Below, piece after piece: positions 1-8,001 of a stretch of DNA of 64,000 nucleotides (positions are counted from its first letter, which is position 1; each line of letters opens with the position of its first letter). The stretch lies in assembly GCA_028532915.1 (NCBI GenBank), contig JAQQAI010000089.1, positions 248,001-312,000 on the forward strand, read 5' to 3'. The stretch comes from Sphaerochaetaceae bacterium (GTDB lineage Bacteria > Spirochaetota > Spirochaetia > Sphaerochaetales > Sphaerochaetaceae). Below the pieces are notes generated by a model that was not told where the DNA came from, did no database searches, and saw only the letters and a program-made list of their open reading frames with translations. The translations under genes were made by a program, and so were the position numbers.

Positions 1-203
1 ACCCTTTTATCCCTCCTGTCGATCTTATCATCAGAACCGGCGGAGAAAAACGTCTTTCAAATTTTTTATTATGGGATTCAGCCTATGCGGAACTTGCGTT
101 CTTTGATACACTTTGGCCGCAATGGGGGGCTGCAGAATTGAAAAATGCATGTGAAGACTTTGCAGGGAGAACTCGACGTTTCGGGGGTGTTCTGAATGAA
201 TAG
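1..203 (+). CDS. uppS: Undecaprenyl diphosphate synthase, C-terminal part (start outside window)
   Basis: Open from the left edge in the frame beginning at base 3, ending at TAG 201-203. UppS condenses isopentenyl units onto farnesyl diphosphate to make the C55 lipid carrier for cell-wall precursors. The visible residues contain the family signature [20 protein letters not shown], which includes the arginines that bind the IPP phosphate, then the [14 protein letters not shown] segment and a short arginine-rich tail. Only the last third of a roughly 230-250 aa protein is present. Its last 8 nt overlap cdsA (ATGAATAG), so the two are translationally coupled, the common uppS-cdsA-dxr-rseP order. 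Confidence 0.93.
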   Translation, partial: PFIPPVDLIIRTGGEKRLSNFLLWDSAYAELAFFDTLWPQWGAAELKNACEDFAGRTRRFGGVLNE

Positions 204-1032
204 TGTTGTGAAGAGGGTGTTGCTCACCTTCACGGCGGTACCGGCCTTATTCTCTCTCATATATTTTTTCCCCCACTTCAATCATCTTCCATTTGCCCTC
301 CTGACAGTCGGTGCTGTCATCATCGGTTCTGTTGAGATGAGAAAGATATTCTTCAGCGGGACCGAGAAACACTTCTACCTCATTTTTCTTTCTGCAGCAC
401 TGCCGGTGCTCACCTACATCGAACAATCTTTCGCTTGTGGTACCCGTTACCTACCCTTATATATGATAGCAGTCGTATCGGTCATCATGAGTGTCGAGAT
501 CTTCTCGGGTGCTTCAGACCATTTTACAGCTTCTATAGAGAGAGTGGCGAAATCGATTCTTCTTTTCATTTATCCCGGAGTCTTTGCCCTGTTTCTTGTC
601 TACATCCTCTTTATGGAACATACGACTTTCCTCCTGATTCTTTTGTTTCTCATGGTCTTCGCCAATGATACATTCGCATATGTTTTCGGAATGTTATTCG
701 GAAAGAACAACAGAAACATCTTCGCAGTTAGCCCAAACAAGAGTGTTGCCGGATTTATCGGCGGTCTGCTGATGACCGTCGTCATCGCATTCCTATACCA
801 GCGTCTTGTTCCCGGCGGTCAGTCGATCATCACAGACCTACCTCTTTTGATCCTATCTCTTTTCATATCGCTCATAAGCAATATCGGAGATCTGGTGGAA
901 TCCATGTTCAAAAGAAATGCTAACATCAAAGATTCAGGCTCTGTCATTCTCGGACGCGGAGGCCTTATGGATTCTATAGATTCTCTGCTTCTGAGCGCAC
1001 CATTCTTCTATTTCTTTCTCTCGGTACTATAA
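196..1032 (+). CDS. cdsA: Phosphatidate cytidylyltransferase (CDP-diglyceride synthase)
   Basis: 278 aa multi-pass membrane protein, with about eight hydrophobic stretches, making CDP-diacylglycerol from phosphatidate and CTP for phospholipid synthesis. The C-terminal signature is visible near residue 236 ([20 protein letters not shown], then GLMDSIDS). The Lys-Asp pair and double Gly are kept, but the usual HGG reads RGG and the DR pair reads DS. That substitution departs from the classical PROSITE pattern, and I cannot tell how widespread it is. The start overlaps the uppS stop by 8 nt. An AAGGAG site for the next gene sits on its own stop codon (1031-1036). Confidence 0.93.
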   Translation: MNSVVKRVLLTFTAVPALFSLIYFFPHFNHLPFALLTVGAVIIGSVEMRKIFFSGTEKHFYLIFLSAALPVLTYIEQSFACGTRYLPLYMIAVVSVIMSVEIFSGASDHFTASIERVAKSILLFIYPGVFALFLVYILFMEHTTFLLILLFLMVFANDTFAYVFGMLFGKNNRNIFAVSPNKSVAGFIGGLLMTVVIAFLYQRLVPGGQSIITDLPLLILSLFISLISNIGDLVESMFKRNANIKDSGSVILGRGGLMDSIDSLLLSAPFFYFFLSVL

Positions 1033-1044
1033 GGAGTAAAAGCT

Positions 1045-2202
1045 TTGGGTTATAGAAAACGGGTCATGATCCTTGGATGTACAGGGTCGATCGGAACAAC
1101 TGCGATGCAGAGTCTTGATTCCCTACGCTCTTCATTCGATATCGTTGCCATTTCGGCTCATAAGAACCATGCCAAGCTTCTGTACTATGCACAGTCGTTC
1201 AACGTTCCGAATGTCTGTCTTTCAGGTGGTTCCTTTGAAATCGAACAAACAGATGGAAGATGTTTCTACTACGGCAGTTCCGGTCTTCTTGATATGATAA
1301 GAAACGTTGAGTGTGATGTCGTTCTCAATGCGATCAGCGGATCGGCAGGGCTCGAACCAACCTTCGAGATCCTCTCTCATCACACCACTTTGGCTCTCGC
1401 GAACAAAGAGAGCATCGTGATGGGAGGAGATCTGTTCACTCAGACAGTGAAGAAATACGGTGTAACAGTCTATCCCGTAGACTCCGAGCACTCGACGATA
1501 GATTCTCTGATCAAAGCTCATGGCGATTCCCATGTCGATTCTGTGATCCTTACTGCAAGTGGAGGCCCCTTCAGGACCTTCACTCCCCGGCAGATGGCTC
1601 ATATCACCATTGAACAGGCTCTTAATCATCCGACATGGAATATGGGAGCAAAGATCACCATCGATTCGGCAACTCTCGCGAACAAGGGACTGGAAGTCAT
1701 TGAAGCTTCCTACCTATTCGGTAAAAACGTGGGTTCGATCGATGTGGTGATCCACCCTCAAAGTGTTGTACACTCGTTCATCAGGATGAAAAACGGTGCA
1801 TTGTATGCCCAAATGTCTCCCCCCGATATGGCTTTACCCATCATGAATGCGCTCAATGGAGGACATATAGAACTGAAGGATATTGTTTCACCGCTCGATC
1901 TGAGTGATCTGACTCTTCGATTCGAAAAATTCGACAAGAACCAGTTCCCGCTTCTTGATATGGCCTTTCACTGTCTGAAATCCCGTAAAGGATATCCGAT
2001 AGCGTTCAACGGTGCCAACGAGACGGCAGTGCTTGCCTTCCTCAAAAAAAAGATTTCTTTCATTTCGATAAGTGCGATCGTTCAGGAAGTACTTCAGCAT
2101 TCATGGTCTGAACAGATTACCTCCATAGAGGATATCTACAGTGTACACCGGAGGGCGAACACGATGGCACAGCAGCTCGTTGAGAGGTACCGCATTGAAT
2201 AG
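1045..2202 (+). CDS. dxr: 1-deoxy-D-xylulose 5-phosphate reductoisomerase
   Basis: 385 aa cytoplasmic enzyme of the MEP isoprenoid pathway, converting DXP to MEP with NADPH. It starts at a TTG, 8 nt after AAGGAG. The order of motifs is canonical: N-terminal NADPH fold LGCTGSIGTTAMQSL, then ALANKESIVMGG, the metal and substrate site VDSEHSTIDSL, the flexible loop and ASGGPF, LNHPTWNMGAKITIDSATL, and VVIHPQSVVHSFI. The length matches the family (about 380-400). It lies 12 nt after cdsA and its last 8 nt overlap the rseP start, so uppS-cdsA-dxr-rseP form one operon joining polyprenyl supply and envelope synthesis. Confidence 0.97.
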   Translation: MGYRKRVMILGCTGSIGTTAMQSLDSLRSSFDIVAISAHKNHAKLLYYAQSFNVPNVCLSGGSFEIEQTDGRCFYYGSSGLLDMIRNVECDVVLNAISGSAGLEPTFEILSHHTTLALANKESIVMGGDLFTQTVKKYGVTVYPVDSEHSTIDSLIKAHGDSHVDSVILTASGGPFRTFTPRQMAHITIEQALNHPTWNMGAKITIDSATLANKGLEVIEASYLFGKNVGSIDVVIHPQSVVHSFIRMKNGALYAQMSPPDMALPIMNALNGGHIELKDIVSPLDLSDLTLRFEKFDKNQFPLLDMAFHCLKSRKGYPIAFNGANETAVLAFLKKKISFISISAIVQEVLQHSWSEQITSIEDIYSVHRRANTMAQQLVERYRIE

Positions 2203-3553
2203 CCTCGTATCGATACTGATCGGTTTTTTTGCGATAGCCACAATGATCACGATCCATGAGGCAGGTCATTATCTCGGAGCGAGGATATCTCATATCGAGG
2301 TGGAAGTGTTCGCGATAGGATGGGGAAAGGCAATCAAGCGGTGGTACAAAAACGGTACCGAATACAGAATCAACCTTTTTATTCTCGGAGGGTACTGTAA
2401 ACTCAAAGGCACAGATGATCTGGTCAGATCGATTCAAAGAGACGACAGTTCTTTCACCACAATCGAAAAAGGGTCCTTATTCGCCGCATCTCCTCTCAAG
2501 AGAATCATAACCTACCTCGCAGGACCTCTTCAGAATCTGATCTTCGCGGCGCTTTTGTTCACTTTCTTTTTCATGCTCGGATATGATCAATACAGTGATC
2601 CTCCCCGCATCCTTTTGACCGGAGATTACCCGAAGATTTACAACACGAGTGTCGACAGTGCATTCGATGGAGGTCTGAGAAGCGAAGATATCATCACCTC
2701 GATAGACGGTGAGTCTATATCATCCTTTCAGCAGATCGCATCTGTGGTCGCAGAATATGATGGAGATGGACCGTTATCAATTACGGTAGATCGTAACAGA
2801 GAAAAGCTGAACTTTCTGATAACACCCGAATTCGATTCTGAAAGCGGCCGGTATCTTCTGGGAATTACCAACGCATTGGAACCCGTTATCGATGAAATCG
2901 TCCCTCTTTCACCGGAAGCTGTCGCTAATATGGAAAGCGGTGATACAATTGTGGCGGTCAACGGGGTCGAAACACCTTTCACGATGGATGTAATCACTCA
3001 GCTGATAGATCCATCGTCACCTGTCGTCACTATGAAACTTCAGAAGACGAACAAAAATATCGAAGAGATCTCTTATCATCCGTTGATAGACGAATCTGGA
3101 AACACTACCTTGAACTTTTCATTTCAAAGAGAGATCGTCAGAATGAACGGAAGTTCCTTCACAGCCGCAGTCTCTCGCAGTATTGTTCATACTATCACCG
3201 CTATCAAGGATACAGCAGGGATGATCGTGCAGCTGTTCACGGGAGCTTTCAGTTTCTCAGATTCCCTTGCTGGGCCGGTCAGAATCTCCTATATCATCGG
3301 TGAGATGAGGACTGCAGGCCTGCGTGCATTCTTACAGCTTCTTGCAATGATTAGTATTTCACTTGGAGTTGCGAATCTGCTTCCTCTTCCGGGACTCGAC
3401 GGAGGATCGATCATCCTCTCTCTCATAGAGCTGATCAGACATAGATCATTCGGTCCAAGGATGTATGTGAGATTTCAGACATTCGGAATACTGATCCTTT
3501 CGATCCTGATGATCTTCGTTCTTTTCAGTGATGCGAAGTTCTTCTTTATGTAA
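2195..3553 (+). CDS. rseP: Site-2 metalloprotease RseP (intramembrane zinc protease)
   Basis: Inner-membrane zinc protease that cuts anti-sigma factors or signal peptides within the membrane. I choose the TTG at 2195 (452 aa), 7 nt after GAGAGG at 2182-2187, instead of an upstream GTG that would give an 18-residue hydrophilic tail before the first membrane helix. HEAGH at residues 21-25 is the HExxH zinc site. The other active-site motif, LLPLPGLDGGS near the C-terminus, matches the NxxPxPxLDGG type. Two PDZ-like domains lie between (roughly residues 150-310), the two-PDZ plan of E. coli RseP. Overlaps dxr by 8 nt. Convergent with dnaB, whose stop is 1 nt away. Confidence 0.94.
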   Translation: MNSLVSILIGFFAIATMITIHEAGHYLGARISHIEVEVFAIGWGKAIKRWYKNGTEYRINLFILGGYCKLKGTDDLVRSIQRDDSSFTTIEKGSLFAASPLKRIITYLAGPLQNLIFAALLFTFFFMLGYDQYSDPPRILLTGDYPKIYNTSVDSAFDGGLRSEDIITSIDGESISSFQQIASVVAEYDGDGPLSITVDRNREKLNFLITPEFDSESGRYLLGITNALEPVIDEIVPLSPEAVANMESGDTIVAVNGVETPFTMDVITQLIDPSSPVVTMKLQKTNKNIEEISYHPLIDESGNTTLNFSFQREIVRMNGSSFTAAVSRSIVHTITAIKDTAGMIVQLFTGAFSFSDSLAGPVRISYIIGEMRTAGLRAFLQLLAMISISLGVANLLPLPGLDGGSIILSLIELIRHRSFGPRMYVRFQTFGILILSILMIFVLFSDAKFFFM

Positions 3554-3554
3554 C

Positions 3555-4937
3555 TTATCTTTCCAGATCTACGAACCTCACAAGCTGGTTCTGGAATCCC
3601 ATCTTGATGACACCGGTCTCGCCGTTACGCTGCTTTGCCAGAATGACTTTCGTCTCCTGGACTGGAAATCCGTTCTGCATGATCTGCGGTTCGTTTTTCT
3701 TTGATGAATTATCGTTCTCACCATTATTGACGAGTCTGTCACGATGCAGAAGTATAACGACATCGGCATCCTGTTCAACAGAACCTGATTCTCTCAGATT
3801 CGCAAGGTTCGGCTCTTTCCCCTCAGCATCACGGGAAACCTGAGACAGTGCAACAATCGGTATCTTCAGCTCTCTGGCAAGCGATTTGAGAGATCTGGAT
3901 ATCTCGGCAACCTGTTCATGTCGGGGAACGTTCGCATTTGATTCGGGGTTGATAAGAGATATGTAGTCAATAAAGAGAATTTTGATATCTCGTTCTCTCT
4001 TCATTCTCCTAGCCTGACTTCTCAGGTCGAACAGCTTGATATTCGGTGTATCCTGAATATAGAGTTTACCCAGATAGATCCTTCCCGCAGCATCTATGAT
4101 GGCGTTCGTGTCCTGATTTCTCAAAACGGCAGAGCGAATCCGTTTCGAATCGACCCTTGATTCAGCTGCCAGTATTCTTTCCATGATAGCCATGGAAGTC
4201 ATCTCTGCCGAGAAGAAGCCGACGGGAATTTTCCGGTGTATCGCCATGTCTATTGCCATGGATATAGCAAAAGCGGTTTTACCGACAGAAGGTCTTGCAC
4301 CGATGACGATGAATTCACTCGGCTGGAAACCGCCGGTCATATCATCAAGCTGCGAAAATCCGGTCTTTATACCATCGGTGTTACCGTGTTTCAATCTTTC
4401 CATCAGCAGATCGACGGTCGATTTAACAAGAATCGATCCGTCCTGATATTTCTCGGCAAAACTGGTACTGCTTGTCTGCAGGTCACTCAGACTGCGCTCA
4501 CCTTCATCGAGAAGGTTCGCGATATCTTTAGATTCATCGAATACATTATCGAAAAGAGAACTGCTGAATTTGATCAGAGATCTTCTCAGTGACAGAGATC
4601 TGACGATCTGAGCATAATAGACAGCATTTGTGGTGGTCGGCACGTTGCTCGTAAGACTCGCGATGTATGCCATGCCGCCACATAGTTCGAGCAGATTTTT
4701 GCTCTTCAGATAGTCGGTGATAGTGATCAGATCGATGATCTGACCACTGTGGTCCTGTTGAAAGGAGATAACCGCATCGAATAATGCCTGATGTGAAGGT
4801 GAATAGAAATCCTCTCTGCGAAGATTTTCTATCACCTCATTAAACGCATCGGAACTGAGAAGGATCGCTCCCAACACTGCCCTTTCGGCGTCATCATTAT
4901 GCGGAGGCACCCGGCCTCCATCTATATTCAATGCCAT
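3555..4937 (-). CDS. dnaB: Replicative DNA helicase DnaB
   Basis: 460 aa hexameric 5'-3' helicase of the replication fork. The N-terminal primase-binding domain begins VPPHNDDAERAVLGAILLSS. The RecA-like motor has Walker A GARPSVGKTAFAIS, Walker B ILFIDYISLI, and the H3/H4 region (SQVSRDAEGKEPNLANLRES, DADVVILLHRD). The length is normal and no intein is inserted in the P-loop. It is last in the rpsF-ssb-rpsR-DUF2232-rplI-dnaB operon, 11 nt after rplI, so replication and ribosomal protein genes share a transcript as in Bacillus. Confidence 0.97.
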   Translation of the reverse strand: MALNIDGGRVPPHNDDAERAVLGAILLSSDAFNEVIENLRREDFYSPSHQALFDAVISFQQDHSGQIIDLITITDYLKSKNLLELCGGMAYIASLTSNVPTTTNAVYYAQIVRSLSLRRSLIKFSSSLFDNVFDESKDIANLLDEGERSLSDLQTSSTSFAEKYQDGSILVKSTVDLLMERLKHGNTDGIKTGFSQLDDMTGGFQPSEFIVIGARPSVGKTAFAISMAIDMAIHRKIPVGFFSAEMTSMAIMERILAAESRVDSKRIRSAVLRNQDTNAIIDAAGRIYLGKLYIQDTPNIKLFDLRSQARRMKRERDIKILFIDYISLINPESNANVPRHEQVAEISRSLKSLARELKIPIVALSQVSRDAEGKEPNLANLRESGSVEQDADVVILLHRDRLVNNGENDNSSKKNEPQIMQNGFPVQETKVILAKQRNGETGVIKMGFQNQLVRFVDLER

Positions 4938-4948
4938 GAGTATCTAAC

Positions 4949-5515
4949 CTACTCCTCTGTTTCTACAGTTTCTTCTTCAACAGCGGCTTCTTCTGCAGCT
5001 TCTTTCTCGGCTTCAGCTTTTGCTTCCTTCTCGGCGGCCAATTTTTCAGCTTCCTCTTTCTTCACTTCAGCTTCACTTTTCACCACGAGTTTCACTGTTG
5101 CACTCTCACCTTCGTAAAGGCGGACTTTCACAGAATAGGTTCCGACCATCTTGATATCGTGAGAGGCCACCTCGATCCGTTTCTTTTCGATCTCGATGCC
5201 CTGTTTGGCCAGCGCTTCCTGGATCATCGTGTTTGTGACAGATCCGAAGAGCTTTCCTGATTCACCTGAAGAGACGACCAGAGTCAGTGTCAGAGAATCA
5301 AGATTCTCCTTCAGTGAAGCCGCAGCTTTTCTCTTCTCTTCTTTTCTCTTCTCGATAGCTGCAGCCTTCCCGGCAAAGATCGCCTGATTGGTCTTGTTCC
5401 ATACTACAGCAATATTTTTAGGAAGCAAGTAGTTACGTGCATAGCCGTCTTTTACTACTACGACATCCCCTTCTTCACCCAGATTATGTGTATCCTGGTT
5501 TAATATAATTTTCAT
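4949..5515 (-). CDS. rplI: Large ribosomal subunit protein bL9 with a long charged tail
   Basis: 188 aa; bL9 binds the L1-stalk side of the 50S subunit and limits frameshifting. The N-terminal rRNA-binding domain MKIILNQDTHNLGEEGDVVV with GYARNYLLPKNIAV is canonical, then the long linker helix and the C-terminal domain ending near residue 147. Usual length is about 148 aa. Here a further 40 residues of Lys, Glu and Ala follow, which would be helical or disordered. AAGGAG precedes the ATG. Twelve nt separate it from the DUF2232 gene upstream and 11 nt from dnaB downstream. Confidence 0.96.
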   Translation of the reverse strand: MKIILNQDTHNLGEEGDVVVVKDGYARNYLLPKNIAVVWNKTNQAIFAGKAAAIEKRKEEKRKAAASLKENLDSLTLTLVVSSGESGKLFGSVTNTMIQEALAKQGIEIEKKRIEVASHDIKMVGTYSVKVRLYEGESATVKLVVKSEAEVKKEEAEKLAAEKEAKAEAEKEAAEEAAVEEETVETEE

Positions 5516-5527
5516 AAGTCTATCTCC

Positions 5528-6475
5528 TTACTCGTTCTTTCTATATGTGATCCACGTTTCACTGACTCCCAGCAGAGGAAGTGCAATGATGAACACCACA
5601 TTCGCACCCGGCAGAATCATCAACACTATTCCCAAAAAGAACATTCTCACAACCCGTATCTGTTCGAATTTTCGTTTCAAAAGATACGTAGCAATCGAAA
5701 GTCCCTGAACCGCATATAACAAAGCAACCACACCGGTTATATTATATGCGACATTCTCAAGAAGCACCGAATCCGCCACATATGATATCAATACAGCACT
5801 CATCCCCGAAAGGAGGACCCAGATACTCTGATGCGGAATACTCCAGTGAACCAGCGACTGTTCCAGAGATGGAGAGTTACGTCTCTTTATGACCTCACTG
5901 ATCAGTAAAGCCAGACCGAACTGACCGGTAATAAAGGGCAATCCCAGTTTACCTATCACCGAACCGACGAATGCTCCAAGCTCCTGTGCACTCATGACCT
6001 GAACCTGCTGCTGCACGAACATAGTCATAAATGAACTCAGTATATCGTTGTACACCTCTAATGTACGAGATGCACTGGCACTATTCCCAAGCAGCCATAT
6101 CAACATCGCAAATCCCGCAACAACCGCAAAGGAAATCGAATAGAAGAACCGTTCGATATTCTTTCGTCCGTATGTTGCGATCCAAATACCACTCGCAACG
6201 AGCATCGATAACGGAGTATATAATCCTACGATCAATAAACCGGTATTCTGCCCGTCCTGTAATACATTTGCCAACTGAACTGCATGAAATCCTATCACGA
6301 ACAGGATCACTGCAGCCACACCGTACAGAAATTTCCGTACAGGTTGAACCTTTTCAAAAACCAACAACAGAGGCAAAATCGACAAGAACGCCGAAGAAGA
6401 AACCACGTAGATCACTATAGAAGCCAGCACAGGGATTCCGACATAGCGTACCGTGTCATTGGTCTGCCATTGCAT
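5528..6475 (-). CDS. DUF2232/YybS-like integral membrane protein
   Basis: 315 aa with about eight hydrophobic segments and little else. The position between rpsR and rplI and the overall pattern resemble YybS of Firmicutes (DUF2232), a membrane protein of unknown function that sits beside rplI in many genomes. GGGGAAG lies just before the ATG. It is 9 nt from rpsR and 12 nt from rplI, so it is firmly inside the operon. I assign the family mainly on context and membrane topology. No catalytic motif is visible. Confidence 0.7.
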   Translation of the reverse strand: MQWQTNDTVRYVGIPVLASIVIYVVSSSAFLSILPLLLVFEKVQPVRKFLYGVAAVILFVIGFHAVQLANVLQDGQNTGLLIVGLYTPLSMLVASGIWIATYGRKNIERFFYSISFAVVAGFAMLIWLLGNSASASRTLEVYNDILSSFMTMFVQQQVQVMSAQELGAFVGSVIGKLGLPFITGQFGLALLISEVIKRRNSPSLEQSLVHWSIPHQSIWVLLSGMSAVLISYVADSVLLENVAYNITGVVALLYAVQGLSIATYLLKRKFEQIRVVRMFFLGIVLMILPGANVVFIIALPLLGVSETWITYRKNE

Positions 6476-6484
6476 ATACTTCCC

Positions 6485-6793
6485 CTATTTTCTGTCAAAT
6501 GGGAGGTATGCAAGGACACGAGCTCTCTTGATCTCGGTAGTCAGAGCTCTCTGATGTTTTGCACAGTTGCCGGTTATTCTGCTGGGGAGGATCTTTCCTC
6601 TTTCGGTGACATATCTTCTCAGCATATCCGGATTTTTGTAATCTGCTACGAGATTCTGAGTACAGAACTTACAGACTTTCTTCTTGTAAGGTCCACGCTT
6701 CGGAGAATATCTTCTTTCCCGATTCGGTGAGCTGTTTGACCGCTCCCGATCATCTTTTTCATAACTTTTTGCATTATCATTATCATCACGCAT
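6485..6793 (-). CDS. rpsR: Small ribosomal subunit protein bS18
   Basis: 102 aa; bS18 pairs with bS6 on the 30S platform. The conserved core runs from about residue 37 to the end ([40 protein letters not shown]). CKFC at residues 41-44 with a later NCAKH gives the cysteine-containing (possibly zinc-binding) form of bS18. The first 36 residues are a hydrophilic Asp/Arg/Ser-rich extension not present in the usual 75-80 aa protein. The SD is GAGGAG about 10 nt before the ATG. It follows ssb by 24 nt in the operon. Confidence 0.96.
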   Translation of the reverse strand: MRDDNDNAKSYEKDDRERSNSSPNRERRYSPKRGPYKKKVCKFCTQNLVADYKNPDMLRRYVTERGKILPSRITGNCAKHQRALTTEIKRARVLAYLPFDRK

Positions 6794-6817
6794 GACAGTT
6801 TAACTCCTCATCAAAAT

Positions 6818-7294
6818 TTAAAATGGAATATCATCATCGAACTGTTCCGGTCCGGGGAACGACGGGGTATCCGCAGTTCTGCCCTGAGGAGCAGATACAG
6901 GTCTTGTATTCTGCTGACCGTAGGAACGATTCTCCGATCTCTGTGACGGCTGGCCGTTCGATGCATTGCCGCCGCCTAACAATTGAATGGAATTAGCAAC
7001 AATCTCGATCCGTGATCTGGATTGGCCATCCTGCTCCCACCGGTTCTGTCTCAGTTCACCACTGACACACACCTGCCGGCCTTTGGAAAGGTACGGGTTC
7101 AGAACTTCGGCTTGTTTTCCCCAGACTACAACATCGAAAAAACTGACCTCTTCTTCTCTCTGATCGCCTGACCTCTTTATGCGATTTACTGCGAGAGAGA
7201 AACGGCCTACTGCTGTTCCACTGTTCAAGTATCTGAGTTCGATCTCACGTGTGAGACGTCCAACGAGCACGACGTTATTGATATCATTTGCCAT
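6818..7294 (-). CDS. ssb: Single-stranded DNA-binding protein
   Basis: 158 aa homotetrameric SSB. The OB fold occupies about residues 1-105 (NNVVLVGRLTREIELRYLNS, FFDVVVWGKQAEVLNPYLSK). A Gln/Ser/Gly-rich disordered linker follows, then the acidic tip DDDIPF, which recruits replication and repair partners. AAGGAC lies before the ATG. The placement between rpsF and rpsR is the classic arrangement, 26 nt after rpsF. Confidence 0.97.
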   Translation of the reverse strand: MANDINNVVLVGRLTREIELRYLNSGTAVGRFSLAVNRIKRSGDQREEEVSFFDVVVWGKQAEVLNPYLSKGRQVCVSGELRQNRWEQDGQSRSRIEIVANSIQLLGGGNASNGQPSQRSENRSYGQQNTRPVSAPQGRTADTPSFPGPEQFDDDIPF

Positions 7295-7320
7295 ACAATT
7301 GTCCTTTTTTACTTAGACTT

Positions 7321-7602
7321 TTAGTTGTCTTTCAGAACGAACAAGAATTTGTACACCGGCTGCATCAGACGAAAAGCATTCGAGAACGCATTGATCGATG
7401 CGGGCTCTGCAGCGATTTCGAAATAGTGGTAGTGTCCTTTGTCTTGCTTTTTGATGGGGTATGCGAGGTTTCTCACGCCCATGTCATCATGTTTGGTGAT
7501 TTCCACTTGACCTGTCGCCAATTCTTTTTCGACAAGCTCAAGACCTTTTGCCGTAGTCTCTTCGTTTGCTTCGAAGATTACGGTTAATTCATAGTTTCTC
7601 AT
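7321..7602 (-). CDS. rpsF: Small ribosomal subunit protein bS6
   Basis: 93 aa; bS6 binds 16S rRNA as a heterodimer with bS18. I start at MRNYELTVIF (ATG 7600-7602), preceded by AAGGAGG. An in-frame codon 51 nt further upstream would add an atypical leader and cover the 5' leader hairpin. First gene of the rpsF-ssb-rpsR-DUF2232-rplI-dnaB operon. The upstream region carries a perfect inverted repeat that may serve feedback control (listed separately). Confidence 0.96.
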   Translation of the reverse strand: MRNYELTVIFEANEETTAKGLELVEKELATGQVEITKHDDMGVRNLAYPIKKQDKGHYHYFEIAAEPASINAFSNAFRLMQPVYKFLFVLKDN

Positions 7603-7625
7603 AGTTCCTCCTTGCGGACTAATAG

Positions 7626-7642
7626 ATCCACCCACGGTGGAT
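7626..7642 (-). promoter_or_regulatory. Inverted repeat in the rpsF leader, possible bS6:bS18 feedback element
   Basis: Perfect 7-3-7 inverted repeat: ATCCACC, 3-nt loop, GGTGGAT, about 24 nt before the rpsF ATG. In the mRNA sense it contains CCACCG beside a GGTGG arm. Many bacteria autoregulate rpsF through a leader RNA that mimics the bS6:bS18 rRNA site and contains a CCG-bearing loop. The match here is by position and general shape only. Covariation across relatives would decide. Confidence 0.35.
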
Positions 7643-7726
7643 AAAGAGGTCAAGATACCCTAACATGAGAAGTATAAAGAGTCAATAATATCACTGAGGC
7701 TCACATCAAATTCCTTCCCGTCCGGA

Positions 7727-7760
7727 TGAAAAAATAACCCGCCGGAGCGACCGACGGGTT
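7727..7760 (-). terminator. Rho-independent terminator of the small ribosomal protein gene
   Basis: Stem AACCCG/CGGGTT plus CGG/CCG around a short loop (7736-7760), followed on the minus strand by a T-rich run (7728-7735). It lies 20 nt past the stop of the 30-codon gene at 7781-7873 and upstream of the rpsF leader. Confidence 0.75.
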
Positions 7761-7780
7761 TGATCAAGATTGCAGAAGAT

Positions 7781-7873
7781 CTATTTCTTCTTCTTATGTC
7801 TATTCATTCTAAGCTTTTTCTTTCGCTTATGTGTGGCAATCTTATGTCTTTTTCTTTTTCTTCCACAAGGCAC
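7781..7873 (-). CDS. 30-residue AURKAIP1/COX24-domain ribosomal protein
   Basis: A 30-codon reading frame, GTG at 7871-7873 to TAG at 7781-7783, with AAGGAG (7881-7886) spaced 7 nt. The product MPCGRKRKRHKIATHKRKKK plus LRMNRHKKKK is almost entirely Lys/Arg/His. I recognise it as the small AURKAIP1/COX24-domain protein found in Spirochaetota and Bacteroidota genomes, related to the C-terminal tip of mitoribosomal mS38 and a presumed 30S constituent. A good SD, a dedicated terminator downstream and the neighbouring ribosomal operon support a real gene. It is too short for most gene callers. Confidence 0.85.
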   Translation of the reverse strand: MPCGRKRKRHKIATHKRKKKLRMNRHKKKK

Positions 7874-8001
7874 AATAGGACTCCTTACCGATAAGATATA
7901 AATTGTAATTACGTTGGCCATTATGATGGCTAAGGACGTTTAGGTCAAGTGGGATCGCCTCCGCTATGAAAAACTTGTCGGTTATACTATACTTCCATCA
8001 T

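Noticed and set aside
7633-7643. TTATCCACC on the minus strand, 8 of 9 to a DnaA box, near the dnaB operon
   Set aside because: It is a single copy and forms an arm of the rpsF leader hairpin. No cluster of DnaA boxes or AT-rich unwinding element accompanies it, so no oriC is claimed.
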